A DNA stretch of 64,000 nucleotides, taken from assembly GCF_905147045.1 (NCBI RefSeq), contig NC_065891.1, positions 14,455,001 to 14,519,000 on the forward strand, given 5' to 3'. The position numbers and the translations under genes were made by a program. Of the stretch, positions 35,115-47,240 are shown one piece after another (the stretch's first letter is position 1; each line of letters begins with the position of its first letter). The stretch comes from Nymphalis io. Lineage: Eukaryota; Arthropoda; Insecta; Lepidoptera; Nymphalidae. The notes under the pieces are model-generated. The model saw only the letters and a program-made list of their open reading frames with translations, searched no databases and was not told where the DNA came from.

Positions 35115-35780
35115 TCACAGCACATGTTTCAATATGGGATTTGCTATGTCCATTGTATGGTCATTAACCAAAACTATGTCAAATTTGTTAACATAATTTT
35201 GGAGGTTGGCATCTGTATTACGTCCTAGGAAGCCTATCTTGAAGATGACGTCACAATGCTCCATACCTTCTGCCATGCTTGCATCTCCAATGTTATCTCC
35301 CATTAATAAAACATTGTTCCTTTCTTTCACCATCTCATAATATTCTGTGTTCTTAATGACTGTTTCGTTCTTGTTGTATGTATGAATCACATCACCTTTT
35401 ATACCGATTACAGCTCCTGCATCATCAAAAGCAAGAAAGTTTGACACCACCTTCACATGAGGTAAAAGGAGATTAGCAGCTCTGAGAGCAGCTACAACAC
35501 ATTCTCCGAGCCCTGCCGAGAAAACTAGCACAGGCACCTGCTTTGCCTCACTCCATGCTATTAACTCGTTAACTCCTATTCTAAAGCACTCTTTCATTTT
35601 TTGACTCACTTCCTCAAGTTCATTTTTTGGAAACTGCATACCTTTTAACAACTTATGGCCAGCCACATACCAGTCAATCATGTGCTTGGTCTTGTCTTCA
35701 TCGCTCATTACTGGATCTACTTCGATAGGTTTATATATTTCTGACATATTAAATGAAAGCATATAAATGTTACAAAACAT
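35115..35780 (-). CDS. Cytosolic 5'-nucleotidase III (NT5C3/UMPH-1 family), C-terminal part
   Basis: Family members are cytosolic HAD-type phosphatases that dephosphorylate pyrimidine 5'-monophosphates (and, in the IIIB form, 7-methyl-GMP). The homologous part starts at 'MSEIYKPIEVDP' (ATG 35745-35747) and runs to the normal C-terminus 'ANPILKHVL' and TGA. HAD motif II region 'VLVFSAGLGE', the 'KVVSNFLAFDDAG' segment and motif IV 'LLMGDNIGDASMAEG' with both Asp residues are present. The N-terminal third, with the catalytic DxDxT motif (usually DFDMTLS), is missing, and I did not find it upstream. The first ATG in frame is 35780; the open frame continues to 35813 without another ATG. An acceptor-like 'tttaatatgtcag' could put the exon start at 35740. 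About 210 codons have no intron and no disruption. It is either the terminal exon of a gene running off the window or a 5'-truncated retrocopy. SINE A5 lies 47 bp upstream. Confidence 0.75.
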   Translation of the reverse strand: MFCNIYMLSFNMSEIYKPIEVDPVMSDEDKTKHMIDWYVAGHKLLKGMQFPKNELEEVSQKMKECFRIGVNELIAWSEAKQVPVLVFSAGLGECVVAALRAANLLLPHVKVVSNFLAFDDAGAVIGIKGDVIHTYNKNETVIKNTEYYEMVKERNNVLLMGDNIGDASMAEGMEHCDVIFKIGFLGRNTDANLQNYVNKFDIVLVNDHTMDIANPILKHVL

Positions 35781-35826
35781 TATTTGACTGTGATTTAGAT
35801 TTAGTTTTATCAAAATATTTATAAAA

Positions 35827-36135
35827 GCCGAGATGACCCAGTGGTAAGAACGCGTGAATCTTAACCGATGATCGTGGGTTCAAACCCGGGCAAGCACCAC
35901 TGAATTTTCATGTGCTTAATTTGTGATTATAATTCATCTCGTGCTTTACGGTGAAGGAAAACATCGTGAGGAAACCTGCATGTGTCTAATTTCACTGAAA
36001 TTCTGCCACATGTGAATTCTACCAACCCGCATTGGAGCAGCGTGGTGGAATAAGCTCTAAACCTTCTCATCAAAAAGAGGAGAGGAGGCCTTTAGCCCAG
36101 CAGTGGGACATTCACAGGCTGTTACGGTTACGGTT
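35827..36135 (+). mobile_element. SINE A, full length (copy A5)
   Basis: Complete: A-box 'gatgacccagtgg', B-box 'gggttcaaacccg', body and a 'gttacggttacgg' tail. It lies just upstream of the nucleotidase ORF, in its putative intron or promoter, and points away from it. Confidence 0.92.
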
Positions 36136-36404
36136 ATCAAAATAATACCAATTACAAACCGACGGTAAACGAGAACGTTACGTAACGGTCACGGATAAAC
36201 TCACAGATTGAATTTGAAATCTAATCCTGTAACAAAGTTTTTATACCGTGACAACATTTTAATTATTCGTAAAAATATTTTTTTGCTATAATACCATGAA
36301 TCGCAGATACCATTATCAATTAAAAAACACTACGAGTCAAGAGCTAGTAAATTAATTTCAATGCACATAGAGTAATTAATCAACTATCATATCTGATTTT
36401 GACT

Positions 36405-36710
36405 TTCTTTTTTTTCTTTTTTTTTTATAGAGTAGGAAGGCGGACGTGCATATGGGCCACCTGATGGTAAGTGGTCACCAACGCCCTTAAACATTGGCAT
36501 TGTAAGAAATGTCAACCATCGCTTACATAACCAAAGCGCCACCAACCTTGAGAACTAAGATGTTATGTCCCTTGTGCCTGTAATTACACTGGCTCACTCA
36601 CCCTTCAAACCGGAACACAACAATATCAAGTACTGCTGTTTTGCGGTAGAATATCTGATGAGTGGGTGGTCCCTACCCAGACGAGCTTGCATAAAGCCCT
36701 GCCACCAGTA
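36405..36710 (-). repeat. Family B repeat, full length (copy B7)
   Basis: Minus-strand, well preserved, collinear with B3. It has a long T-run (A-tail in sense) at 36405-36427. Confidence 0.85.
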
Positions 36711-38040
36711 AATACTTCCAACTCATTTCAGACACGGCGACGATTCTTAACGAAGATTTTCAAGCTTCACATGAGATATTGTATGAGAACAAATATATCT
36801 CCATTCCCATTACGGGTCTTCTCAAGTCATATCCCTTAATTGTTTTCTGAGGTATGACAGTATAAACACAACTTACAAACTCAAATTTAATGAACAATAC
36901 TTGACGACAATATCTTATTATGGGCACGATAGCAGATTTTAACCTAGGATTTCGGGATATGTAGCTTTAAAATCACATACTAACCAAACACTTAAAGATG
37001 GAGCAACTTAAGTGGATCAAATAAACAGGGATATACTATAAATTTTATTAGAACATTCTTTGTATCTGTACCAATTATGTCCGAGTGAACAATATTTTCA
37101 GTCGCCTTTTGTTTATTAACGAGCAAAGGAGGATATCGACTACGAAGTCCATTCACTAGACTGCTATTCAACTTCGCCTTTAATGGAGCTCTCAATTCAA
37201 ATGAAATTGCGATTAATGATAATAAGCCGTCCCTGCGACTCTTGTCTACTTGGTAGTTGAAGGATGACCGTTTTATCCTTTATGTTTTTTATGAAAATTT
37301 AAAATATTGAACTAGTTATACCTCATGACTTTCTACATAATATTTTAGTTTTATAAATATGTATTGAAAAAAATAAGAAATTTTACAAAACTTGCTAAAT
37401 GCATTTTCGACTATCCAACTTTAACACCTAAACAAAAGTTAATATTGTGCTAAATGAAATTTAAATTAATATTTTCTTCTGCTTAATAAAAACCAATGAG
37501 GATTATTTTGTTTTTATAGTTGTTTGGCAGTAAGTTTCTTCAGAAATCAATTTAGAATAATTATTATAGAAAGCATACGAGTCGTGTAAGACACGTTGAC
37601 TACAAGAACTTGATAGAGAGGTTTCACCAGACGCCTGATTTTAAGTTTTAAGTACACAATAAAAATGATACCATACAAATTAGTTCAGTAACTCTTTCTC
37701 TGTTTGTCAACCTCTTTTTTTTACTGACTAGCTCTTTTATCTATAAAAAATATTGGAAATAGGTTTATCTCAAAAATATGTTCAACGACATATTCATTCT
37801 TAAGCACGCAAATTATAGATTCATCTAAAATATTCAACAAATAATGGTGAAATTTAGATCGTTTGGTAAACACATGTTCCCTATTTATTTTACCTCATAT
37901 AATTGTATAGTACAATCAAACTAATTAATAAATATTGTAATGTAAAATGTTTCAAATTAAATTAGCCAAACCTATTTTTATATTAGCTAGGATTTGATTG
38001 TAAATCCAAAAAAGTAATTTACCAAGAATATTTGTGATTC
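36711..38040. other. No gene seen
   Basis: Non-coding apart from the dispersed segment at 37162-37235. No open frame of note. Confidence 0.5.
37162..37235. repeat. Diverged dispersed segment (pair with 18684-18752)
   Basis: Shares 'cctttaatgga', 'attcaaatga' and 'aagccg' with 18684-18752 in the same order. Unclassified. Confidence 0.45.
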
Positions 38041-38190
38041 AAAACGATTGAGGGCGCAATAGCTATCCCAAACAGAAATCGTTCTTCAATCAAGTAATCA
38101 ATCAATTACGTCGGCCGTCGGTATCGGCAGATTAACGCGGTTCGGCCATTACTGCATGTCCATTAATTGTTAAGCTTTCATTAATTCTAG
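38041..38190. other. Balanced-composition block with TAAT-type sites
   Basis: Contains 'caattacg', 'cattaattg' and 'cattaattc' around a CpG-rich core ('tacgtcggccgtcggtatcg'). It resembles conserved non-coding enhancer DNA, but from one sequence this is only a guess. Confidence 0.25.
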
Positions 38191-38335
38191 ACATCAATTC
38201 CTTAATATTACTAAGAATTCTATCATTACTAACAATGATTTGTATTGATATATTTCGGTTTCATGTATGAGTGAGCCGGTGTAATTAAAGACTTCAGGAA
38301 CATGATGGTGATGTTCTTCTGACCTATTTCTCATC

Positions 38336-38624
38336 ACGGCGGCCATTCTTAACGGTGACTGACCAACGGCTCAGAGGATATTATAGTTTACAAGCGTATG
38401 TTTTGTGCACACAGGTGGTCTTAATTCTCTTTAACCTACAATCCAATGGGACAGCAGTCGGACACAATCAGGAGTTCAGAACCAACATGCTTTCCAAGAC
38501 ATGGAAGCTTAAACAATGCCAACATCCATACTCTAGTCTGCTAAGGTAAATTCCTTGACAGGAAAACCTACCCTCGATAGATTGAATTCTGGGTCAGATA
38601 TCTCTTCTGCTCGTAACCTTACGA
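38336..38624 (-). repeat. tRNA-related SINE E, old copy (E2)
   Basis: Collinear but diverged relative to 51011-51340: 'aggatattatag', 'cacacagg', 'caatccaatggga', 'catgctttcc', 'gaattctgggtcag'. A family B scrap ('gtgagccggtgtaatta') lies just before it. Confidence 0.55.
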
Positions 38625-41165
38625 AAGTAACTTCTAATATCAAATAGAAATACACTTTGACTATAATGTATGTGCCAACAAAATGTACCTATACTAACTT
38701 CACCCTCTTACATTACACGTAATTTGAGTGTCAACAAATATAAGATACAGCCACGTACTCGTGGCGACAGTGATGTATGTTTCCACCTCGTGATAACACC
38801 CGAATGAGATTCACAAAATGAGTTTTTTTAAAAGGGAAGTTTATGTTATTTTAATAAAAAAAATACAAACATCATACAGACCGTAATGAACGTGATAAAC
38901 TGAATTGAGTTTATAGGTATCGAAAATAGATGTAAAATATTGATACATATTTTCATTTAGAAACGGTATATAGTGTATAGATTTAGACAATTTCACACTC
39001 TAAAAAAAACTCTTCACTAAACAGTCTAGTTTATAAGGCTGCATATTTTAAAAACTTGATTTCGAACTCATCACCGATGTGATCAATAAAATCTGTTTTT
39101 CTGTGTAAGAATCATCAATAGAATGTATCTGTGTTAGAATATTATTCTACAATACGAATGGCCACAGTGACTGACGTAGACATTAGAAGTAACAGATTTA
39201 TAAAATGACGGCTTGAATTAGCAACACAAATTGTATTTAAATAGTTGTGTTTGCGTTAGAATAATACCAATGTGCATTCTCGTCGATTATTTTATTACAC
39301 ATGAGGTGCGGACAAGGTCTATTTGCTGTTCAGATTAATAGTGTTCTAGTTCACTGCAGTTGGATATTGCTGTGCTTGAACCAAATACAATGTATTTTCT
39401 ATACATTTAGATTGAACATACGAAGTCATTTACATTTTCATATATCTGGTCGACCCAGTGGTAGAATTTTGACGATCATATAATATTTGTTTATTCATTT
39501 ATCTGCTGACCGTTCACTACTACAAAGTAAAAATATCTACAAGCTGATTTGGCTATACGTTCTAATCGAACATCACAGCTAAAATAATATTCAAAACGAC
39601 AACACGTTTAAAATAAATGTTTATTATATTATAATATATTGTATTCAATGACCTACTGTGTCATCCGATTTGCTTATGTATTGTATATAAAAGGAAATCA
39701 TTGTATATTATTGAAGCAAACTATGTATTTTATGTAAATATTAATACAAAATATAAGTCAGTGTTATGTAAAATTTTTGATGGAACTTGTAGACAAAACA
39801 TATTAATCATAATCATATATATTTACAAAGTAATAATGCGCAATAATTATGCGTACTAAGTAATAATACTTTAGTTTTAAACATAAAAAGATAATTAAGT
39901 ATTTGTATGTTTGTAAACAAAAGAATAGAAACATTTTTTTTTATATTTATTTCGGATCGATTTCTAATTTTGCTTTTTCTGTCATTAATAATTTGTCATT
40001 CGAAAGAAAAATACATGACGTTGTTTAAATAACCACCCACTAACAAAGTTTATAAGTAAGGCCGTGAGATGCTGCGTCGCATGTGCTTGATTACACCAGC
40101 TCACTCAAACATCAAACCATACAAACGCTTAGATAAATATAATATATTGATGAAACGCGAACATCAAATTCAAATAAAGAATCGATGATTAAATAAATAA
40201 CGTATTCCAATTTAATTGGTCTTTTATGAGTTGATTTTTTATGAGTTGAATTTGTTAGGAGGGTTCTTGCAAGTTTGAGTTTCAATTAATGGAAATTGGA
40301 TTCGAAGGAGTAAATAGACTGGAAATTATACAGCTGCATATTACAACAATATCATATAACAATGGTCTCCCTCGACGAACGCTTGTGCTTGATGCTTGTC
40401 ATTGTACATAATACAATAGGTAAATTAATTTTGATGTGGTTATTAACATATAACTCAAACGTTTTATGTATTTCAAGACATCCATCGTGAATGTAATAAT
40501 TGCGATCACCTCTAGATTCACCTTTTAGTATTAGAAAAACCATCTGTCATACCGGAGATAGACTTTTGTTAAGACCTGCTGGAGTACCACACACCACACG
40601 CTCACTAGAATTCATTAGCCAAATCCAAAAAATTCTAAGTATTACTGAATTTCGATTCCAAGTGTGAGTCTGATAAGAGACAAAGAGGACATAAAATTTT
40701 AGATCGACAGCGCGTTGACGAAGTGATTGATATACGAGCGGATTGTAACTCTTACAGTACAAGTAAAGTCGAAGATAATCACCTTTTTTTAATTTACACC
40801 CAGTGAAGCCGTTGTATTGCATTCTAAATTTAAATTCCTATAAAGTTAATAACATAGCGGCCGCATTGGAAATATTGTTTCATGTAGTAACACATTAGTG
40901 TATTCAATTTATACAGATTACAACAATTCAAATTAGAGTATTTGTTATTGAATAACGATTCAATTCACTGATTCACAACGCCTCGTTAGTACGCGTAGCA
41001 GTAACAAGTCTTTATCGAGGTAGCGTTAATTTGAAACACAACATTACGACCACGAGCCGATGTATCCGGTTGCGTTTAGTTAATTAATCGACGCACTCGT
41101 ATGCTTGATATTATTATTAATAATGCAATTATGAGCCAACAAATGTTGATGAAATTATATTTAAT
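38625..41165. other. No gene seen
   Basis: Long non-coding stretch. Scraps only: a SINE A-like head at 39445-39475 ('cgacccagtggtagaa'), a family B scrap at 40045-40130 (minus) and another at about 40640-40705 ('gaggacataaaattttag'). Confidence 0.45.
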
Positions 41166-41176
41166 TTAGAGTTTAA

Positions 41177-41474
41177 GCCGCGATGGCCTAGTGGTAAGAA
41201 CGCGTGAATATTAACCGATGATCGTGGGTTCAAACCCGGGCAAGCACCACTGAATTTTCATGTGCTTAATTTGTGTTTATAATTCATCTCGTGCTTAACG
41301 GTGAAGGAAAACATCGTGAGGAAACCTGCATGTGTCTAATTTCATTGAAATTCTGCCACATGTGTATTCTACCAACCCGCATTGGAGCAGCGTGGTGGAA
41401 TAAGCTCCAAACCTTCTCCTCAAAAGGGAGAGGAGGCCTTAGCCCAGCAGTGGGACATTAACAGGCTGTTACTG
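41177..41474 (+). mobile_element. SINE A, full length with TSD (copy A6)
   Basis: Complete copy with A-box 'gatggcctagtgg' and B-box 'gggttcaaacccg'. The TSD is 'ttagagtttaa' at 41166-41176 and 41475-41485 (11 bp, perfect). A good reference and a fairly recent insertion. Confidence 0.95.
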
Positions 41475-41642
41475 TTAGAGTTTAAAGTATAAATTTTGTT
41501 GACGATATTATATTTTATTTATTTCTATAAAATTATAATTAATAGTTATTCATGCTTAACAATAGTCTTAATTTAAGGGATAAAATGCGATGCGACTAAT
41601 ATAATATTATGAATTACCTTTTATGTATGGTTTAGCAGTCAT

Positions 41643-41900
41643 GGTGGTAGGGCTTTGTGCAAGCTCGTCTGGGTAGGTACCACCCACTCATCAGATATTC
41701 TACCGCAAAACAGCAATACTTGATATTGTTGTGTTCCGGTTTGAAGGGTGAGTGAGCCAGTGTAATTACAGACACAAAGGACATAACATCTTAGTTCCCA
41801 AGGTTGGTGGCGCATTGGCTAAGCAAGCGATGGCTGACATGTTTTACAATGCCAATGTCTAAAGACGTTTGGTGACCACTTACCATCAGGTGGCCCATAT
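41643..41900 (+). repeat. Family B repeat (copy B8)
   Basis: Well-preserved plus-strand copy, from 'gtagggctttgtgcaagc' to 'catcaggtggcccatat', where it stops short of the A-tail. Confidence 0.85.
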
Positions 41901-42472
41901 AACACCTATTTAAAGCTATATTTATATCTAAGTTATCTAAATTTTGAACAGGTAGAAAATTTTCAATTAATGTAATCTTGTAGAATTAAGAGTCAAAAGT
42001 ACTTATAACTTATTACTAAGAGCGTACTTTTGATTTGTATATTAAAATCTGTGTCAAAAGCATTTCGGATCGGCTAGTCCATTATACATGTAAAATTGCT
42101 ATCTTTGCTTATACTGCTGCTACATAATTTATTACAGAAATATATTTTACCAAAATTTTAAATGGCTAATTATAGTAATATCATATAAAAGCAATCCTCG
42201 AGAAGTTGTTTAAATTCATAACGTTCGCTCTCGTCTCGGCGACTGGAGTCTGCTTCAGACAGATCTGAGGCTTTGTGATGTCTCCGACAACGAAATCCCG
42301 TGTCACGTGTTTTATTAAATTCGTTTATTAAAACTCTATAAAGTAATTATAGAATATAATATAAAAACTCGTGTTATCACACAAACAGTAGAATTATTTA
42401 AGAAGATGTAAATATTTATTAAATTGATTTATTGGATCAATATCACTAACAAACATCTTATTACTTATAACT
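41901..42472. other. No gene seen
   Basis: Non-coding. A less AT-rich patch at 42225-42305 has no recognised motif. Confidence 0.45.
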
Positions 42473-42700
42473 TGGTGGTAGGGCAGGTACCATCCACACA
42501 TTGAAACATATACTACCGTCATAAAGTTACTTAGTAATGTTGTATTCCGATTTGAAAGATGACTGAGCAAGTGTAACTACAGGCACCTGGGACATTTCGT
42601 TTTAGTTCCAAGGTTTGTGGCGCATTAGCGATGTGAGAGATGATATGATCTTACAGTGCTAAAGTTGATGACCACTTATCATCAGATGGGTTATTTTCCA
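42473..42700 (+). repeat. Family B repeat, old (copy B9)
   Basis: Diverged plus-strand copy: 'ggtagggcaggtacc', 'tgtattccgatttgaaag', 'acaggcacctgggac', 'tagttccaaggtt', 'atcatcagatgg'. Confidence 0.7.
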
Positions 42701-43589
42701 GTCCAATTTAAATATGCACACTGGGAAATCGAGTTTAATGTATAAATTTGCTTAAGCAACTGAACTATTCTATATTTATCCAGGCATAAATTCTCATGAT
42801 ATATTTGATAGTACCCCCTAAATAATAAAAAAAAAAACATCTACTATGAAATGGAAATATTACTACTTAAAAAAACCGTATGTTATCGTAGTGTTATTAT
42901 TATCATTCCGGTATCACTAACGTTATTTATCGAGAAACGCTCGACATGTTTCGAAAAGACTACGGCAGCCATCATCGTGATATCATGGAGTGTTTATCAT
43001 GGAGCGGACGCTTCGAAATTGGTTTGCCCGATCCATATCTCAATAAGGGTTAAAAGTGAAAACGGAACGCTTTATCATATCTATAGAAATGTTTTCACTT
43101 TAATATATTTTTAGTAATCTTAATGACTGGATTATTAAATTATCTAAAATATAGGAGTTGATTAAAAATAATTAGACTTGTTTTATGTATTATTAAAAAC
43201 ACAAATACTTTTCTTATTTTTTTAATTCAATATACAAGCTCTGCGTCTGTCTTCCTCGCGCAAATAAAAGCCACTCAGTTGGATGACGTATTTAAGCACG
43301 AACAATATATTCTAGTGTTCTTTTTTATATAGGTTCGGTTTATAATAAAACATTCACCTAAACAAACATTAATTGCCTCACCAGTCCCCCATATACAAAA
43401 CATCAATTTTATATATAGAGAAGGTTATAAATATAAGCAGACAAAACAACTGCCGGGTTCTGCTAGTTTAATATTACTATGTATTTAATGAAGTGGATAA
43501 ATCGACGTGGTTCTATTATTTCGCTCGAACGCACATGTAATGTTTAATAAAGTTGTAATGTAAGAAATTCTGTATTGCTCGCCGAATTT
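42701..43589. other. No gene seen
   Basis: Non-coding. 42940-43030 includes 'gctcgacatgtttcgaaa', a phrase I recall from lepidopteran repeats, too short to classify. The open frame at 42851-43114 has no motif. Confidence 0.4.
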
Positions 43590-44536
43590 CATATATAATT
43601 TACCCGTAAGAAAAAACCTCTTGTTTCTAGTTACTCAATTGAAAATAAAATATTACAAGAATCGCAAATTAAAAACTTAGGAGTAACTATTGACAGGCGA
43701 CTAACCTTTGTAACTCATGTTGTTAACATAGTTGTTAAAGCGGCTCAAAATCTTACGGGTTTTCAGGGAAAACTAAATTACTCTTGTACAATTCATTGGT
43801 GCGTAGCTGTCTTGAGTATGCTAGGGTTATATGGAACCCACTGTATAGCGTACACTCTCAGCGTATTGAGAGTATTCAGCGAGCCTTTACGAAACATCTT
43901 GCTTTTCATGAAAAGGATTTTTCACACAAACAGTTATACAAAGAACGTTTGGCTAAATTTAATATCATTTCTCTTCGGAGTAGGCGCGAAATGTTAGAAC
44001 TTAAATTCCTATAGAGTATTATTAACTATAAGGTAACCAACTCAGACTTAATTGAGAGTACACTGATATCAGTGTTCCGTCTAGTTCCGTCTAGGGCACA
44101 CAGAAATACCCTCACCCACAAAATATTTCATACTCTTTGCGTAAAGTCTCATATTGATAAACAAGATGCCTTAGTACGGTTGTGTAATAAATATAATAAT
44201 ATCGTTAGATCAATAGCTGACATTGACATTTTTTATGACTCTCCCTTAATCTTTAAAAATAAGTTACTTAATTATTATAAAATGCATAATTAGTTTTAAT
44301 TAGTAATTTTAATAATTTTAATTATGATTTCGCCGATTAATCTTTTGTTATAACAATGACATTATTTCTTATTAAATTTTGACATTTTTAATAATTACTG
44401 ATGATTTTTTGTTACTTTTAATTTAAATTTGATTAGATTGAATCTGGAAGTGCTATGTATACTTGTAATTGACATGCATATTAGATATACAATTAGTGTT
44501 TAATAAAATAATTTAAAAAAAAAAAGAAAAAAAAAA
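43590..44536 (+). pseudogene. Non-LTR retrotransposon RT C-terminus and 3' UTR
   Basis: A 5'-truncated LINE of the Jockey/CR1-like assemblage. Segments: 'IKNLGVTIDRRLTFVTHV' (post-RT palm region), 'LYNSLVRSCLEYARVIWNP' and 'RIESIQRAFTKHLAF', then 'SRAHRNTLTHKIFHTLC' and 'YNNIVRSIADIDIF', with TAG-type damage after 'LKFL' (44012-44014) and a frameshift near 43780. The ORF ends at 44291-44293. The 3' UTR contains 'aataaa' and an A-rich tail (44514-44536). A 10-bp tandem repeat 'ttccgtctag' lies at about 44073-44092. No catalytic motif and no definite TSD. Confidence 0.75.
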
Positions 44537-44799
44537 TTGTAACGAAAATTTCTACAATCGACTCACGATGATAGGGATATTATTATATTATATACATATT
44601 GATATTTGTATCCATCAATTATCGTAATTATCTTGCTTAATATCGCATGCTAAGAAGTCACTGTTTATATTTTACTATTTAATTTTGAATAAGATACAAG
44701 ATACAACTGTATTTAAAAAGTAGGTAAACACACAATGTAAACAACATTCTGCCTCATTGATAAATCCTTACCTTTTCTCCAATGAAGTGTAAAGTTTGA

Positions 44800-44883
44800 G
44801 TTAAAAGGGTTCGTCAAAAGCCCAAGGGATCGAACCTGTGAATTTCACATCGCTAAGCAACCCTTGTGCTATTGAGACGTTGA
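44800..44883 (-). repeat. tRNA-derived SINE head (family C), copy C1
   Basis: Minus strand: 'gtctcaatagcacaaggg' (A-box-like) and 'caggttcgatcccttggg' (B-box). It matches C2 about 500 bp away. Tail and body are unclear. Confidence 0.55.
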
Positions 44884-45295
44884 GGCTATCAAGTGTATGT
44901 ATAAGTTTGTGATGAGCAACAAACAATATGTGTATTAAAACTCTCATTAATAAATGATTAAACACCTCCAACTTAATATACGCGAAATTAACTTTACGTT
45001 CAAGAACACAATGAGATATTTATCGTGAAGCAGTGAGGATGGCGCAAAGTGCGATGAGATGTACTCGTATATATAATGTAATAGATTATAAATATTATAT
45101 AAAGCGCGACTCACAGCTGCGCGAGTAATCGTTTATGTATGGAACGATATATACTAAAGTATATAAATACATTTGTGTCCATCAGATTTATTCTTTTTTC
45201 AATATTATCAATTTAAAAATTATTTATAATAATTACTAATATTCCTGTTTTCTCCTCCAATTAATCGTAAAGTACAACTCCTTACATAAGTGTAA

Positions 45296-45385
45296 ATGGC
45301 TGGACAATAGTCCAAGGGGCAAGGATTGAACCTGAGACTTTTACATCGCTAGGCAGCGCCCACACCGTTGCTCTATTGACGTTTC
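45296..45385 (-). repeat. tRNA-derived SINE head (family C), copy C2
   Basis: Minus strand: 'caatagagcaacggtgtg' and 'caggttcaatccttgcc', sharing 'ctagcgatgt' with C1. Same orientation as C1. Confidence 0.55.
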
Positions 45386-46929
45386 TCTTTTACATAGTAG
45401 CATTACGCTTTCTTACTGATATCACTGAACCAGCGAAAGGATTAGAGCGGATTTTTACAATATTATTTTAAATGGTCTGGAGACGACCTTTGCTATTATT
45501 GCTTGTATGTAATAAATTGTTACGTAGTCAATTTATTTACCAAAACCCTACACTAAATTCAAAAGCTTTGTACAATTTTGTGTTCGCGGGTACATACATA
45601 CGTACCTTTCAATAAATTGAGGACTCGTGTGGGCTCTACTCGCCGCCACCACTCGTTTTAATACAAACAACAACGGGTAAAAAAATCAACGATTTTCTAA
45701 CAAAGAATATAATATTACTTTAGAATACATTTTTTATTACGGTCGGAAAACGGTGCGGTATGAAAATCGGTTATATAGAGTTGGCCAAGCGAATAAAACA
45801 AATATTTTCAACTAAAAACTTCGAGTTCATAACATTAAAAAATGACTGCCGTCCTTTAATTTTTTGCTTTGCGAGTCATCTCGATACTATGACTACAAAC
45901 AAGTCACTTTAAGCGCAGAAAGAAATACAATTTTAATATACATATATAGTTATAGTAGCTCTAATATATATTCACGCCGATTAACTCCATGTAAAATTGT
46001 CATACTAATAAAAAGTCTTTACAAGTACTACCGATATCAAAGATAAATTCTATATTCTATATAAAGTGTTATGAAACACAGTATAACAACTTGTAACTAA
46101 ATAACAAGCATTCATCAGCATTTCGCTTCATCGGTACTAAAGTGTGCGTTAGATTTGGAGCTGGTGACCACAGTGAGCTCGTGATCACAAATTCAATCGA
46201 AACGTCGGGCAAAACTGAAAAGGTATAATCGCGGCTAAAAACGAATATAATATTATAATGGATAGAGTGTACGCAAGCACAGATTCAAGCAGATCTATCT
46301 AAACAGATGTTGAGCGTGATTGTACGCTCGGCAGCAGTCGTAACAATAGGACGGCGCTCTCGCGGGAGTCGGGATGATGGAACGGCATATCACTTGATCT
46401 TATTGGATGTCTCTATACAAAGAATTGAAAATATTCTACTACTTAACACAGTTTCTATATACCATTCAATTATCCCATCAATCCACAGTGGAGCAACTCG
46501 GATGAAATATTCTCCATAAGCTTTATATGGAGGAAGTTGTTGCTCAGAAATTGGACATCTACGTGTTGTTACCGTTTATATAAATCTTGTTACTCAGAGT
46601 GTAAGCTTACTTAGCGAGTATTTTTTAAAAATATTATATATAAGTCTGTTTTATGAACAAGGGATTTGCTGTACTATATACATTGCAATAAATTTCAATA
46701 CGAAACGGTTTATTTAGTATTCTATAAATATTTTTCCCCTCATCGAAGTTGTGGTAATTACAGCTTGGTGTGGAATATGTGGTTGATACGCGCGTCAAGG
46801 TATTAAGTATATTTTTTCATTTCATATATTATTGCAAAACCTAAATGCCGAATATAAAAATTGTATATTATATATAATACATAAATGCGATAGTCTTTTT
46901 ATATAATTGTGCATTTATCTGTTATAAAA

Positions 46930-47229
46930 GTCGAGATGGCCTGGTGGTTAGAACGCGTGAATCTTAAAAGATGATCGTGAGTTCAAACCCGGGCAAGCAT
47001 CACTGAATTTTCATGTGCTTAATTTGTGTTTAAAATTCATCTCGTGCTTGACAGTGAAGGAAAACACCGTGAGGAAACCTGCATGTGTCTAATTTCATTG
47101 AAATTCTGCCACATGAGTATTCTACCAACCCACATTGGAGCAGCATGGTGGAATAAGCTCCAAACCTTCTCCTCAAAAGGGAGAGGAGGCTTTAGCCCAG
47201 CTGTGGGACATTAACAGGCTGTTACTGTA
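46930..47229 (+). mobile_element. SINE A, full length with TSD (copy A7)
   Basis: Complete copy, A-box 'gatggcctggtgg', B-box 'gagttcaaacccg'. The TSD is 'ctgttataaaa' at 46919-46929 and 47230-47240 (11 bp, perfect). Confidence 0.93.
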
Positions 47230-47240
47230 CTGTTATAAAA

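Larger units (their letters stand above)
44537..46929. other. No gene seen apart from two SINE heads
   Basis: Non-coding. 46140-46260 carries 'cgaaacgtcgggca', a phrase I recall from lepidopteran repeats. 46305-46390 is CpG-richer without a sustained frame. Confidence 0.4.

Noticed and set aside
40547..40822. Minus-strand 91-codon frame
   Set aside because: It overlaps a degraded family B scrap and has no protein motif.
41177..41260. tRNA genes at the many A-box/B-box pairs
   Set aside because: All belong to repeated SINE heads (families A, C, D, E, F) without a closing acceptor stem.
42851..43114. Plus-strand 87-codon frame
   Set aside because: Low-complexity hydrophobic start, no motif, and it contains a phrase known from lepidopteran repeats.
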